This document shows, piece by piece, positions 7,494 through 15,128 of a stretch of DNA of 64,000 nucleotides. Position 1 is the first letter of the stretch, and every line of letters begins with the position of its first letter. Both the position numbers and the translations under genes were made by a program. A model generated the notes under the pieces. The model was not told the origin of the DNA, did not search any database, and saw only the letters and a program-made list of their open reading frames with translations. This stretch comes from Halalkalicoccus tibetensis (GTDB taxonomy: Archaea > Halobacteriota > Halobacteria > Halobacteriales > Halalkalicoccaceae): positions 521,684 to 585,683 of the forward strand of contig NZ_JBBMXV010000004.1 in NCBI RefSeq assembly GCF_037996645.1, read 5' to 3'.

Positions 7494-9566
7494 TCAGTCG
7501 AGCGGGACCCGCCCGCGTTCGTCGGCGACCCCCGAATGCTCGTGGAAGAACGTGACGAGCGTGTCTCGCCACCGCTCTGCCTGCAGGACGTGCTCGTCGA
7601 ACCGCTCGGCGACGTGGCGGTGGCGCCGGTCGTCGATGTCCCCCTCGAGCGAGCTCCATCGATCGTGAAGCCTCCGTACCTCCTCGACGCCGGCGAAGCA
7701 GTTGTCGTAGAGCCGTTGGATCACGGTCGTCCCGTCGGCGAGCTCGTGCTCCCAGGGGAGGCGATGGAAGAACAACAGCAGCTCCTCCGGGCAGTCCTCG
7801 GGGGAGGCGTAGCGCTCGGCGACCGGCTCGCGGTACTGCTCGACGTAGCCGCTCCCCTCGCTCGTGCGGTCGATCCCGATTCCCTCCCCGTCGGCGACGT
7901 GGTACTCGGGCCACTCGCCGGGCGAGGGGTCGTAGTGGTTCTCGAGGGCGGCCTCGCCGTTGTACATCATGTGCATCAACCCGATGCCGCCGGTGTGATA
8001 GTCGATCGAGGCCTCCCACGAATCGAGCAGGATCTCGCTCACTGTCTCGACGGTCGTCGGATCGTCGCCGAAGCTCTGTCTGATCCACTCGTCGGTGACC
8101 GTTTCCGAGTCGAGGTCGGGATCCCAGCAGAGCCGCCCGTAGCCGTAGAGGTTCGCTCCCGCGAGGTGGTGGCCGAACCAGTTGGGGTCGTCACCGACGA
8201 CGCCGACGCCGGCGATCCCCTGGCCCTCGGTCCCGCCGAGGACGTCCTTGACGGGCGAGCCGTTCCCATCGGTATCGAACTCGAGGACCTCCTTCCACTG
8301 GGGGACGAGATAGCACGCGTGAACGCCCTGGCCGGTGTACTCGCCGGTAATCTGGAGCTCACAGCCCATCGCCGTCTCGGGCATCGCGCCGAACAGCGTC
8401 GAGACCGGCTCGCGGGGCTGGAAGTCTATGGGCCCGTTCTTGATCTGGACGGTGACGTTCTCGTGGAACTCGCCGTCGAGCGGTTCGAACGTCTCGTAGG
8501 CCTGCACCGCCCGGTCCTCGTGCTCCGAGTAGACGAACGCGCGCCACCAGACGCGCCCGCCGTGGGGGGCGAGCGCGCGGGCGATGACGTTCGCGCCCTC
8601 GGCGTGGTCCCGGTCGTAGTCGTAGGGTCCCGTCTGGCCCTCCGAGTCCGCCTTGACGACGAACCCGCCGAAGTCGGGGATCCGGTCGTAGACTTCCTCC
8701 GCCTTCCCGGCCCACCACTCCTCGACGGCGGGGTCGAGGGGATCGGCCGTCTCTAATCCTCCAATGAGCATCGGGGAGGCGTAGTTCACCGACAGGTAGG
8801 TCTTGATCCCATACTGGCGGAACACGGACGCGAGCGCGGCGACCTTCTCCAGGTTCTCGGATTCGAGCAGCTGCCAGCCCGCCTGCCCGGAGACGACCTC
8901 GTTGGCGCCCTCTCGCCCGGGGATCTTCGTGTTGACGTTGTTGACCGAGACGCCGTTGATCCCGACCGAAGCGAGAAGCCGCGCGTAGTCGTAATAGCGC
9001 TCCTTCAGGTCGGGCAGGCGCTCCCAGTCGAAGAGCGTCCGGCCGGCATAGCCGCGCTCGACCGACCCGCGGAACGGGTCGTCCCAGTGGTTGATCATCC
9101 GCGTCTCGTTGGCGGGCTCCTCGACGACGTCGAGGTCAATGATCGGCTCGCCGGTCGCCATCAGCCGGAGCAGGTGGAAGGTGCCGTAGACCAGTCCTCG
9201 ATCCCGTGGCGCCGTGAGGACGGTACAGTCGCTCCCCTCCCACTCGACCGATCGGATCAGGTAGCCCTCGTCATGGAGCCCGCGGACCTCGTCGGGATCG
9301 ACCGACTCGCTGATCGGGCGCATCTCGTCGGGAAGCCCGATCGCGAGGAAGCCATCGACCGACCGGGGCGGGTGCTGCCAGAGGTGTGGCTCCCGCCCGA
9401 GCAGCCCGCCCAGCCCGCGTCGGAGCTCCTCGCGGACGGCGCCCAGTTCGGGGGCGCCCTCGGAGACGTAGGCGTGGGTGCAGTGTCTCCGATAGGCATT
9501 CGATAGTTCCTCGTCCTCGACCGGCTCGTAACGCAGCCAGCAGTCGTCGTAGTCCTCGACCGGCAT
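7494..9566 (-). CDS. GH67 alpha-glucuronidase (intracellular)
   Basis: A 690-residue protein, the usual GH67 length, with no signal peptide. It would remove (4-O-methyl)glucuronic acid from the non-reducing end of short aldouronic acids. Signature sequences: KADSEGQTGPYDYDRDHAEG with the presumed general acid Glu at about residue 309, WWRAFVYS, IKNGPIDFQPREP with a conserved Asp, and ELQITGEYTGQG with a conserved Glu. The PNWFGHHLAGANLYGYGRL segment is also typical. The ATG at 9566 (MPVEDYDDCW) is preferred over an in-frame TTG at 9593. It follows the intracellular GH10 gene by 60 bases, which matches bacterial systems in which aldouronic acids are imported and cut inside the cell. Confidence 0.95.
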   Translation of the reverse strand: MPVEDYDDCWLRYEPVEDEELSNAYRRHCTHAYVSEGAPELGAVREELRRGLGGLLGREPHLWQHPPRSVDGFLAIGLPDEMRPISESVDPDEVRGLHDEGYLIRSVEWEGSDCTVLTAPRDRGLVYGTFHLLRLMATGEPIIDLDVVEEPANETRMINHWDDPFRGSVERGYAGRTLFDWERLPDLKERYYDYARLLASVGINGVSVNNVNTKIPGREGANEVVSGQAGWQLLESENLEKVAALASVFRQYGIKTYLSVNYASPMLIGGLETADPLDPAVEEWWAGKAEEVYDRIPDFGGFVVKADSEGQTGPYDYDRDHAEGANVIARALAPHGGRVWWRAFVYSEHEDRAVQAYETFEPLDGEFHENVTVQIKNGPIDFQPREPVSTLFGAMPETAMGCELQITGEYTGQGVHACYLVPQWKEVLEFDTDGNGSPVKDVLGGTEGQGIAGVGVVGDDPNWFGHHLAGANLYGYGRLCWDPDLDSETVTDEWIRQSFGDDPTTVETVSEILLDSWEASIDYHTGGIGLMHMMYNGEAALENHYDPSPGEWPEYHVADGEGIGIDRTSEGSGYVEQYREPVAERYASPEDCPEELLLFFHRLPWEHELADGTTVIQRLYDNCFAGVEEVRRLHDRWSSLEGDIDDRRHRHVAERFDEHVLQAERWRDTLVTFFHEHSGVADERGRVPLD

Positions 9567-9626
9567 GACCCGTCGTTGACCGGCGTCGATCAAAGTCCTG
9601 CCGGTCGGTCGATTAGGAGGCCTCGA

Positions 9627-10601
9627 TCAGTCCTCCACGAGCGCCTCCCGGACGGCGTGATATGCGGGCTTGGGGTCGCAGCCGTCGTCGAACAGTAACG
9701 GATCGCCCGTGAACCGCTCGGGGAAGTCCTTGAAGCCCCGCAGCCAGGAGGTCGCGTCGTTGACGCCCCACTGGACGAGGGTATCACACCCCGCCTCGAG
9801 ACAGGCCTCGGTGATCGCCCGGTAGTACTCGGCCTGCTGCTCCAGAGCGTCCTCGGGCCGTTCGTCGGCCGGAAACGCGACGTCCATCTCGGTGATCTGC
9901 ACGTCGAGGCCGAGCTCGCGGAATCGCCGAACGTTCTCCGCGACCGAGTCGGGGTCGGGCCACTCCCCGAGCGCGTGACACTGGAGGCCGACGCCGTCGA
10001 TCGGGACGCCCCGATCGAGCAGGTCCGAGAGGAGGTCGTGGATGGCGTCGGACTTCCCGTTGACCGCGTCGGCGCCGTAGTCGTTGTAGTAGAGGTCGGC
10101 GTCAGTGACCTCGCGGGCCCACCGGAACGCCTTATCGAGGTACTCCTCACCCATCGCGTCGGCCCACACCGTCTCCCGGAGCGTGCCGTCGTCGGCGACC
10201 GCCTCGTTGACGACGTCCCAGGCGTCGATCTTCGCGCGATACCGCCCCGCCACCGTATGAACGTGGTCCCGGAGGAACGTTTCGAGCTGTTCGTCGGTGT
10301 AGTCCCACGCCTGGAACCAGTCGGGCTTCTGGTTGTGCCAGACGAGGGTGTGCCCGCGGACGTACATGTCGTGGGCGCGCCCGAAGTCGACGATCGCGTC
10401 GGCGTCGGTGAAGTCGTAGGTCTTCCGCGAGGGGCGGAGCGGCCCCATCTTCAGGGCGTTCTCGGGCGTGATCGCGTTGAACTCGTTTCTCGCGGCCTTC
10501 CAGTAGCTCGGGTCGCTCCGGAGCGACCGGGCGTTCAGCGCGGCGCCGATCCGGAAGCCGCGGTCGTCGGCCGTCTCTCTAAGGGACGAATGGGTCGACA
10601 T
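9627..10601 (-). CDS. GH10 endo-1,4-beta-xylanase, intracellular type
   Basis: A compact 324-residue GH10 catalytic domain without signal peptide or accessory modules. It has the canonical family motifs: TPENALKMG, VRGHTLVWHNQKPDWF, the acid/base Glu at about residue 133 in WDVVNEAV, LYYNDYGAD, LQCHALGEWP, and the nucleophile Glu at about residue 238 in VQITEMDVAF. Such short cytoplasmic enzymes trim imported xylo- and aldouronic oligosaccharides. A TATA-like GATTTATTCC at about 10623-10632 lies roughly 25 bases before the ATG at 10601. That supports this start over longer in-frame extensions. It is the first gene of a likely GH10-GH67-ThuA operon. Confidence 0.93.
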   Translation of the reverse strand: MSTHSSLRETADDRGFRIGAALNARSLRSDPSYWKAARNEFNAITPENALKMGPLRPSRKTYDFTDADAIVDFGRAHDMYVRGHTLVWHNQKPDWFQAWDYTDEQLETFLRDHVHTVAGRYRAKIDAWDVVNEAVADDGTLRETVWADAMGEEYLDKAFRWAREVTDADLYYNDYGADAVNGKSDAIHDLLSDLLDRGVPIDGVGLQCHALGEWPDPDSVAENVRRFRELGLDVQITEMDVAFPADERPEDALEQQAEYYRAITEACLEAGCDTLVQWGVNDATSWLRGFKDFPERFTGDPLLFDDGCDPKPAYHAVREALVED

Positions 10602-10692
10602 CGCTCTACCGAACACACGATTACGGAATAAATCTGTAGGTACCGGCGGCTCGGGGCGTAACGCCTGTATAGCTGGCTTTCGAAGCCGGGGT

Positions 10693-10932
10693 ATGGATTC
10701 CGCGCAGCGACAACGACGCCTCGCCCGCCGGGCGCTCTGGGGGTCGGTCGTCATCGGTCTCGGCGTCATCGGCTACTTCGGCCTGCAGGGGGAGTTCGTC
10801 ACGGCGACCGTGGTCGGCGCGCTGCTGATCGGCGGGGGCTACTTCGAGTATCGCCGTCGGCTGCGCGACCTCGAGATGATCGACGGCGACGCCGAGGAGG
10901 ACCCCTTCGAGCGCCGCGAGCGCTTTCGCTGA
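10693..10932 (+). CDS. Small membrane protein, unknown function
   Basis: A 79-residue protein with a basic N-terminus (RQRRLARRALW), two adjacent hydrophobic helices at about residues 15-50, and a charged cytoplasmic tail ending in RRERFR. The acidic and basic composition outside the helices is normal for a haloarchaeal membrane protein, and third-position GC bias supports coding. I do not recognise a family. It lies upstream of the GH10 gene in the opposite direction, 62 bases before the RraA-like gene. Confidence 0.6.
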   Translation: MDSAQRQRRLARRALWGSVVIGLGVIGYFGLQGEFVTATVVGALLIGGGYFEYRRRLRDLEMIDGDAEEDPFERRERFR

Positions 10933-10994
10933 CGGAGCTCGGGCGACCCGAGCGGTACGCTTATGGCTCGACCCCGAGTCTGTTCGCCGGTAGC

Positions 10995-11672
10995 ATGACA
11001 ACGGAACTCACGGCAGAGCAGCGCGATCGCCTGACGCAGCTCCACAGCGCGCTGATCAACGACATCACCGACGAGATGGGCATCGACGACAACGTGATCC
11101 CCGGGACGCGGATCCGGCCCGTCTGGGGCCGCGAGCCGGTCGTCGGGACCGCCTGCCCCTCCCAGCGCGTCGAGATCGGCTACGAGGAGGAGGGGTCGGA
11201 CGACCCCCGGGACTCCGAGTTCTTCCAGTACCTCGAGAGCGTCGAGGAGGGGGACTTCGTCGTGATGGCCGCACCCCCGGAGACCGAGGTCGGCCTCTGG
11301 GGGGAACTGCTGAGCACGATCGTCCAGGAGAACGGCGCCGTGGGCGCGCTGATCGACGGGCCGACCCGCGACTCGCGGCTGATCGAGGAGCACGCCTTCC
11401 CCGTCTGGTCGGACGGCCACAGCTCGATCGAATCGTTCGGCCGCGTGAGCTTCCGGGAGTACGACGTCCCCGTTTCCGTCCACGGCGTGACGATCCGTCC
11501 GGGCGACGTCCTCTTCGCCGACTACGAGTCGATCGTGGTCCTCGATCCCGGGATCGTCGAGGAGGTACTCGAACGGGGCGAGGAGGAACTCGAGACCGAG
11601 AACGCCGTCCGGGAGGACATCAGATCGGGCGACAGCGTCTTCGAGGTCTGGGACCGGTACGGCACACTCTGA
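10995..11672 (+). CDS. RraA-like / HMG-CHA aldolase family protein
   Basis: A 225-residue member of the RraA fold family. The family core is visible: WGELLSTIVQENGAVGALIDG followed by TRDSRLI, where the Gly-rich turn and the Asp-Gly-x-x-Arg-Asp arrangement bind the metal and substrate. A VSVHGVTIRPGDVLFADYESIVVL stretch is typical of the C-terminal half. Family members include 4-hydroxy-4-methyl-2-oxoglutarate aldolases, regulators of RNase E in bacteria, and many unassigned enzymes. In a pentose and uronate locus an aldolase or oxaloacetate decarboxylase-like activity on a 2-oxo acid is plausible, but that is inference. Confidence 0.8.
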   Translation: MTTELTAEQRDRLTQLHSALINDITDEMGIDDNVIPGTRIRPVWGREPVVGTACPSQRVEIGYEEEGSDDPRDSEFFQYLESVEEGDFVVMAAPPETEVGLWGELLSTIVQENGAVGALIDGPTRDSRLIEEHAFPVWSDGHSSIESFGRVSFREYDVPVSVHGVTIRPGDVLFADYESIVVLDPGIVEEVLERGEEELETENAVREDIRSGDSVFEVWDRYGTL

Positions 11673-11682
11673 TCGACCGTTC

Positions 11683-11931
11683 TCAGTCCATCCCCGAACG
11701 CCCGATGCGCCACTCCTGGAGCTTCTGGGTGCTGTAGGTGAGCGTGATGATCGCACCGTAGCCGATGGTACAGATGATCATCGCGACCATCGCGTACAGC
11801 GCCAGGAACCCGGCGGCCTGGTAGGAGCCGAGCGACTGGGCGAGCGCCGAGAGCCCCAACAACCCCGCCGCGATCGGGACGAGCGCCAGCAGGTACGGGT
11901 GCTCGAACCGTTGCATATAGACGTCCAGCAT
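11683..11931 (-). CDS. Small two- to three-helix membrane protein
   Basis: An 82-residue hydrophobic protein (MLDVYMQRFEHPYLL start) with helices near residues 10-30 and 38-63 and a basic tail. The ATG at 11931 follows a TATA-like TGATATAGG by about 23 bases, so it was chosen over an ATG further upstream. No family recognised. It is convergent with the RraA-like gene, with ten bases between stops. Confidence 0.6.
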   Translation of the reverse strand: MLDVYMQRFEHPYLLALVPIAAGLLGLSALAQSLGSYQAAGFLALYAMVAMIICTIGYGAIITLTYSTQKLQEWRIGRSGMD

Positions 11932-12065
11932 GGAACAGTGGTCTCGGTCCACCTATATCAATCATGTGGTCCAGTCGGGAACCGATCGCCCGTCCCGTAG
12001 AGAGGGCGAAACCGCCGCTCGATGGACCGTCGTCTTTATTGACTCAGGTATGGTACTCGTGGGCA

Positions 12066-12275
12066 ATGGCCCGTCGTCCCTCGAGTCTCAGCCACCAGAT
12101 CTGGCTGTCGATCCTCGCCGTCAGTATCGCGATGCTGCTGTTGCTCGGCTGGTCGTTCCTCCATCTCGAGCCCGGGACGCCCTCCTACGTGATCGGGCAG
12201 GTGAGCGCCGTCGTCGTCGTCGTCACCATTCTCGGTACGCTGCTCGCGCTGACCTCCGACTGGGTTCCGTTCTGA
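12066..12275 (+). CDS. Small two-helix membrane protein
   Basis: A 69-residue protein with a basic leader (MARRPSSLSHQIW) and two hydrophobic segments at about residues 13-33 and 43-63. A TATA-like CTTTATTGA lies about 28 bases before the ATG at 12066. Function unknown. It is convergent with the ABC ATPase gene, with 23 bases between stops. Confidence 0.55.
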   Translation: MARRPSSLSHQIWLSILAVSIAMLLLLGWSFLHLEPGTPSYVIGQVSAVVVVVTILGTLLALTSDWVPF

Positions 12276-12298
12276 AGTCGTAGAAGGAACGGAACGCG

Positions 12299-13465
12299 TC
12301 AGCTCCGCGCCTCGTCGGTAGCCGTCGTCCCGTCGGCCGTCGTCGCCTCCTCGGCGTCGTCCGTAATCTCCGGGCTGCGCCAGTACTCGTGGTCCTCGAG
12401 TTCGCGGAAGCACTTCGTCCGGTGGTGCTCGCCCTCCTCGGTCTCGTAGAGCTCCGGGGCCTCCTGGCGGCAGGCCTCGCGCGCCTCCGGACAGCGCGTG
12501 TGGAACCGACAGCCCGACGGCGGGTTGGTCGCGTCGGGGATGTCGATCTTCCGGACCGGCGGCGACTCGCGCATGGCCTCCTCGGCCTGCTCGGGGTCGA
12601 GTATGGGCGTCGCCCACCGCAGCACCTTCGTGTAAGGGTGTTGGGGGTCGTGGATGATCTCGTCGGCGGTCCCGATCTCGACGATCTCCCCGAGATACAT
12701 CACGGCGATCCTCCCGCCCGACTTCCCCGCCAGATACCGGGCGTTCGCGAGGTCGTGGCTAATGAAGACGAACGAGGTGTCGAAGACCTCCTGCATCTCG
12801 AGGAACAGGTCCATCACGCCGATCCGCAGCGAGACGTCCAGCGCGCTGACGGCCTCGTCGGCCAGGATCACGTCGGGTTCGACCAGCAGCGCGCGGATGA
12901 GCGCTACCCGCTGTTGCTCGCCGCCCGAGAGCTGGTGGACGTAGCGCTCGGCGTAGTCCTCGGGCGGGCTGATACCCGTCCGTTTGAGCATGTTGAGGAT
13001 CCGGTTTCGCCGTTCCTCGTAGTTGAGATGCGGGCTCCAGCGCTTCAGCGGCACCGCGAGGTTGTCGAGCACCGACCGATAGGGGTTGAGCGCGGCGCCG
13101 GGATCCTGGTGGATGATCTGCAGCGAGCGGCGGATCTCCTCGAAGGTGATGTCGGCGTCCGATTTCCCTTCCCTGATGTCCCAGATGTCGTTGCCGCGGT
13201 ACTCGATCGACCCGCCCGTGGGCCGCTGGAGGCCCACTGCGGCCTTCCCGAGGGTCGTCTTCCCACAGCCGCTCTCGCCGACCAGGGCGATCACGTCGTT
13301 CTCGTCGATATCGAGCGAGATGTCGTCGACCGCCCGGACGGTCGGCTCCGCCTCGATCCCTATCCGGTCGCCGAGCCAGGAGGGGACCATCGCGTTCATC
13401 ATCGAGGTGTCCTCGAAGTGGACCTCCAGGTCCGAGATCGAGACGAGGGAGTCGTCGGCGCTCAT
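12299..13465 (-). CDS. Oligopeptide/dipeptide-type ABC transporter ATP-binding protein (DppF-like)
   Basis: A 388-residue ATPase. Walker A is GESGCGKT, the signature is LSGGEQQRVALIRAL, and Walker B reads LADEAVSALD, with Ala where most relatives have Pro. The C-terminal oligopeptide-transporter extension has GCRFHTRCPEAREAC, the Cys-rich motif of this subfamily. The final 25 residues are low-complexity Asp, Glu, Thr and Ala. Its ATG overlaps the stop of the upstream ATPase by four bases (ATGA), so the two are co-translated. With the family-5 binding protein at 15129 and the fusion permease at 18396 it makes a complete importer. By context it probably carries xylo- or aldouronic oligosaccharides, as some bacterial dipeptide-type transporters do. 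Confidence 0.92.
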   Translation of the reverse strand: MSADDSLVSISDLEVHFEDTSMMNAMVPSWLGDRIGIEAEPTVRAVDDISLDIDENDVIALVGESGCGKTTLGKAAVGLQRPTGGSIEYRGNDIWDIREGKSDADITFEEIRRSLQIIHQDPGAALNPYRSVLDNLAVPLKRWSPHLNYEERRNRILNMLKRTGISPPEDYAERYVHQLSGGEQQRVALIRALLVEPDVILADEAVSALDVSLRIGVMDLFLEMQEVFDTSFVFISHDLANARYLAGKSGGRIAVMYLGEIVEIGTADEIIHDPQHPYTKVLRWATPILDPEQAEEAMRESPPVRKIDIPDATNPPSGCRFHTRCPEAREACRQEAPELYETEEGEHHRTKCFRELEDHEYWRSPEITDDAEEATTADGTTATDEARS

Positions 13466-14523
13466 CGCTCCCCACCCCCGAAGGAGAGGGGGACCGCCTC
13501 GTCGGCCTGTTCGTGGTAGTGACAGCGCACCTCGTGTTCGCCATCGACGTGGTAGAAGCCGGGATCGTCCGCCACGCAGCGCTCGTCGCCCAGCGGGCAT
13601 CGCGGGTGATACGAACAGCCCTTCGGATGGTTGACCGGGTCCGGGCTCTCGCCCTCGATCTGTCTCATATCGTCGAGCGGCGTCTCGAGGTTGGGCGTGG
13701 ACTTGAGCAACGCGCGCGTGTAGGGGTGAGAGGCGTTCCCGAGGATGTCGTTCGCCTCCCCGATCTCGATGAACTCGAAGGCGTACATCACCGCCATCCG
13801 GTCGGCGAACCCGGAGACGATCGGCAGGTCGTGGCTGATGAACACCATCGTGAGGTCGTACTTGTCCCTGATGTCGTAGAGCAGGTTGAGGATCGAGCGC
13901 TGCATCAGCAGGTCCAGCGCCGCGGTCGGCTCGTCCATCACCAGGACCTCGGGCTCGAGGATCAGGCTGAGGGCGATCAGCGCGCGCTGTTTCTGCCCGC
14001 CGGAGAGCTCGTGGGGGAACGACCGGAGCATTCGGTCGGGGTCGAGGTGGAGGTCCGTGAACAGCTGCTCGGCCCGTTCGAGCCCCTCGTCCTTGTCCCA
14101 GCCGTGGGCGTCGAGCGTTTCCTCGAAATGCTCGCGGATGTTCATCGTCGGGTTGAACGCGCTCATCGCGCCCTGGAACACCATCGAGACCCGTTCCCAG
14201 CGGAACTCGCGCAGCTCCCAGGGCTTGAGGTCGAGGAGGTCGAACGGCTCGCCGTCCTCCGGATGGTACGTGATCTCCCCGTCGACGATCCCCGGCTCGA
14301 CGACGGCGTCGAGAAGCGAGTCCGCGAACATCGACTTGCCGCTGCCGCTCTCGCCGACGACGCCGAGGGTCTCGCCGCGATAGATGTCGAGGTTGACGTC
14401 CTTCAGGACGTGCGAGGCGCCCTGATCCATCTCGAACCGGACGTCCGTGTCCCGGATCGTGATGATCGGGTCGTCCGTCGATCGTGTGGCGGCCGGCGAG
14501 ACGTCGATCGCTTCGTGTGACAT
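13462..14523 (-). CDS. Oligopeptide/dipeptide-type ABC transporter ATP-binding protein (DppD-like)
   Basis: A 353-residue ATPase with Walker A GESGSGKS, signature LSGGQKQRALIALSL and Walker B LVMDEPTAALD. The C-terminal extension includes GCSYHPRCPLGDERC. It is the first gene of the two-ATPase unit and overlaps the next by ATGA. The start MSHEAIDVSPAATRS at 14523 is the first plausible ATG. The nearest TATA-like element (14626-14636) is about 105 bases upstream, so the transcript may have a leader of about 75 bases, unusual beside the leaderless genes around it. Confidence 0.92.
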   Translation of the reverse strand: MSHEAIDVSPAATRSTDDPIITIRDTDVRFEMDQGASHVLKDVNLDIYRGETLGVVGESGSGKSMFADSLLDAVVEPGIVDGEITYHPEDGEPFDLLDLKPWELREFRWERVSMVFQGAMSAFNPTMNIREHFEETLDAHGWDKDEGLERAEQLFTDLHLDPDRMLRSFPHELSGGQKQRALIALSLILEPEVLVMDEPTAALDLLMQRSILNLLYDIRDKYDLTMVFISHDLPIVSGFADRMAVMYAFEFIEIGEANDILGNASHPYTRALLKSTPNLETPLDDMRQIEGESPDPVNHPKGCSYHPRCPLGDERCVADDPGFYHVDGEHEVRCHYHEQADEAVPLSFGGGER

Positions 14524-14625
14524 CGTCGGTTACCCTCCGTGCCGCTCGCTCGGCTCGAACGGCCCTGCTCGGGACCACCGCGGTACACCTGTGTGAGTCA
14601 TTCACTATAGCATCGAGACCAACAT

Positions 14626-14636
14626 CATAAATAACC
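14626..14636 (-). promoter_or_regulatory. TATA-like element of the ABC ATPase operon
   Basis: Read on the minus strand this is GGTTATTTATG, the same 11 bases as in the promoters of the two family-1 binding proteins (462-473, 2176-2187). It could be a plain strong TATA box or part of a shared control sequence. Confidence 0.45.
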
Positions 14637-14743
14637 TTCTATCCGTGCGGTCGGGTTCGAGCCCCGATCGACGCCCTTCTCACAGAACCTGATTCCATCC
14701 TGGAGAATAGAGTTCTATGTTAGTGAAGCGTTTTCCCCGTCGT

Positions 14744-14797
14744 AGAACTTCGTTCTCCGACATCGGCCACGTTTTATTACAAAAGTATGCTTGTAAT
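14744..14797. promoter_or_regulatory. Paired palindromes, possible operator
   Basis: AGAAC-TTC-GTTCT (14744-14756) is followed 19 bases later by ATTACAA-N8-TTGTAAT (14776-14797). The second palindrome has 7-base arms. Related sequences stand at 33744-33756 and 33808-33826. Dyad symmetry of this size usually marks a binding site for a dimeric regulator. Confidence 0.45.
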
Positions 14798-15092
14798 GAG
14801 AGTGAAGGTGTCGGGGATCGGCGATCGAGTTCTCGGGGCTCGTAGGGGTTTCCAGCGGGATCGAGGTACGAAACGGCCGGAGGACCGCTGTGACGGACGG
14901 AGCGTTCATCCTCTCGAAACCGAGTTCTCTCCTCCAGAACGGAGCCAGTAGCCGACCGAATCCATCAGGTGGCACCATGGCCGAGATCCGGTGAACCACA
15001 CGGTTGGTCCCGGCTCCGGAGTGACCTGTCGGGAACGGGTGCCGATGCCCGCTCGCGTTTTCCGGCCTATCAGTTCCTTGGTCCCCTTCCCG

Positions 15093-15109
15093 ATACATTT
15101 ATTATGTAT
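15093..15109 (+). promoter_or_regulatory. Promoter/palindrome before the family-5 binding protein gene
   Basis: ATACAT-TTATT-ATGTAT is an inverted repeat that contains the TATA-like TTTATTATG, 23-31 bases before the ATG at 15129. That distance fits a leaderless transcript. The dyad could also bind a repressor over the TATA box. Confidence 0.5.
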
Positions 15110-15128
15110 TATCACTCCTCTGTAGAGG

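Larger units (their letters stand above)
14524..15128. promoter_or_regulatory. Divergent intergenic region with several palindromes
   Basis: This 605-base gap separates the ABC ATPase operon (minus) from the binding-protein gene (plus). It holds a TATA-like element for each side (14626-14636 and about 15096-15106). Between them are three inverted repeats: AGAAC-N3-GTTCT at 14744-14756, a 22-base palindrome with arms ATTACAA and TTGTAAT at 14776-14797, and GTTCT-N7-AGAAC at 14924-14940. All three also occur, in the same order, at 33744-33963. No credible gene was found in it. Confidence 0.6.

Noticed and set aside
12299-14605. 768-codon minus-strand frame across both ABC ATPases
   Set aside because: The N-terminal part is an Arg-rich shadow of the DppD-like gene. 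The real second ATPase starts at 13465 with an ATGA overlap.
14651-14667. tRNA T-arm-like sequence (TCGGG, TTCGAGC loop, CCCGA)
   Set aside because: The stem-loop fits the T-arm consensus, but the bases upstream are AT-rich and no anticodon or acceptor stem can be formed.
14715-15098. 127-codon minus-strand frame in the divergent gap
   Set aside because: Low acidic content, no promoter or family; it covers the palindromes, which explain the sequence better.
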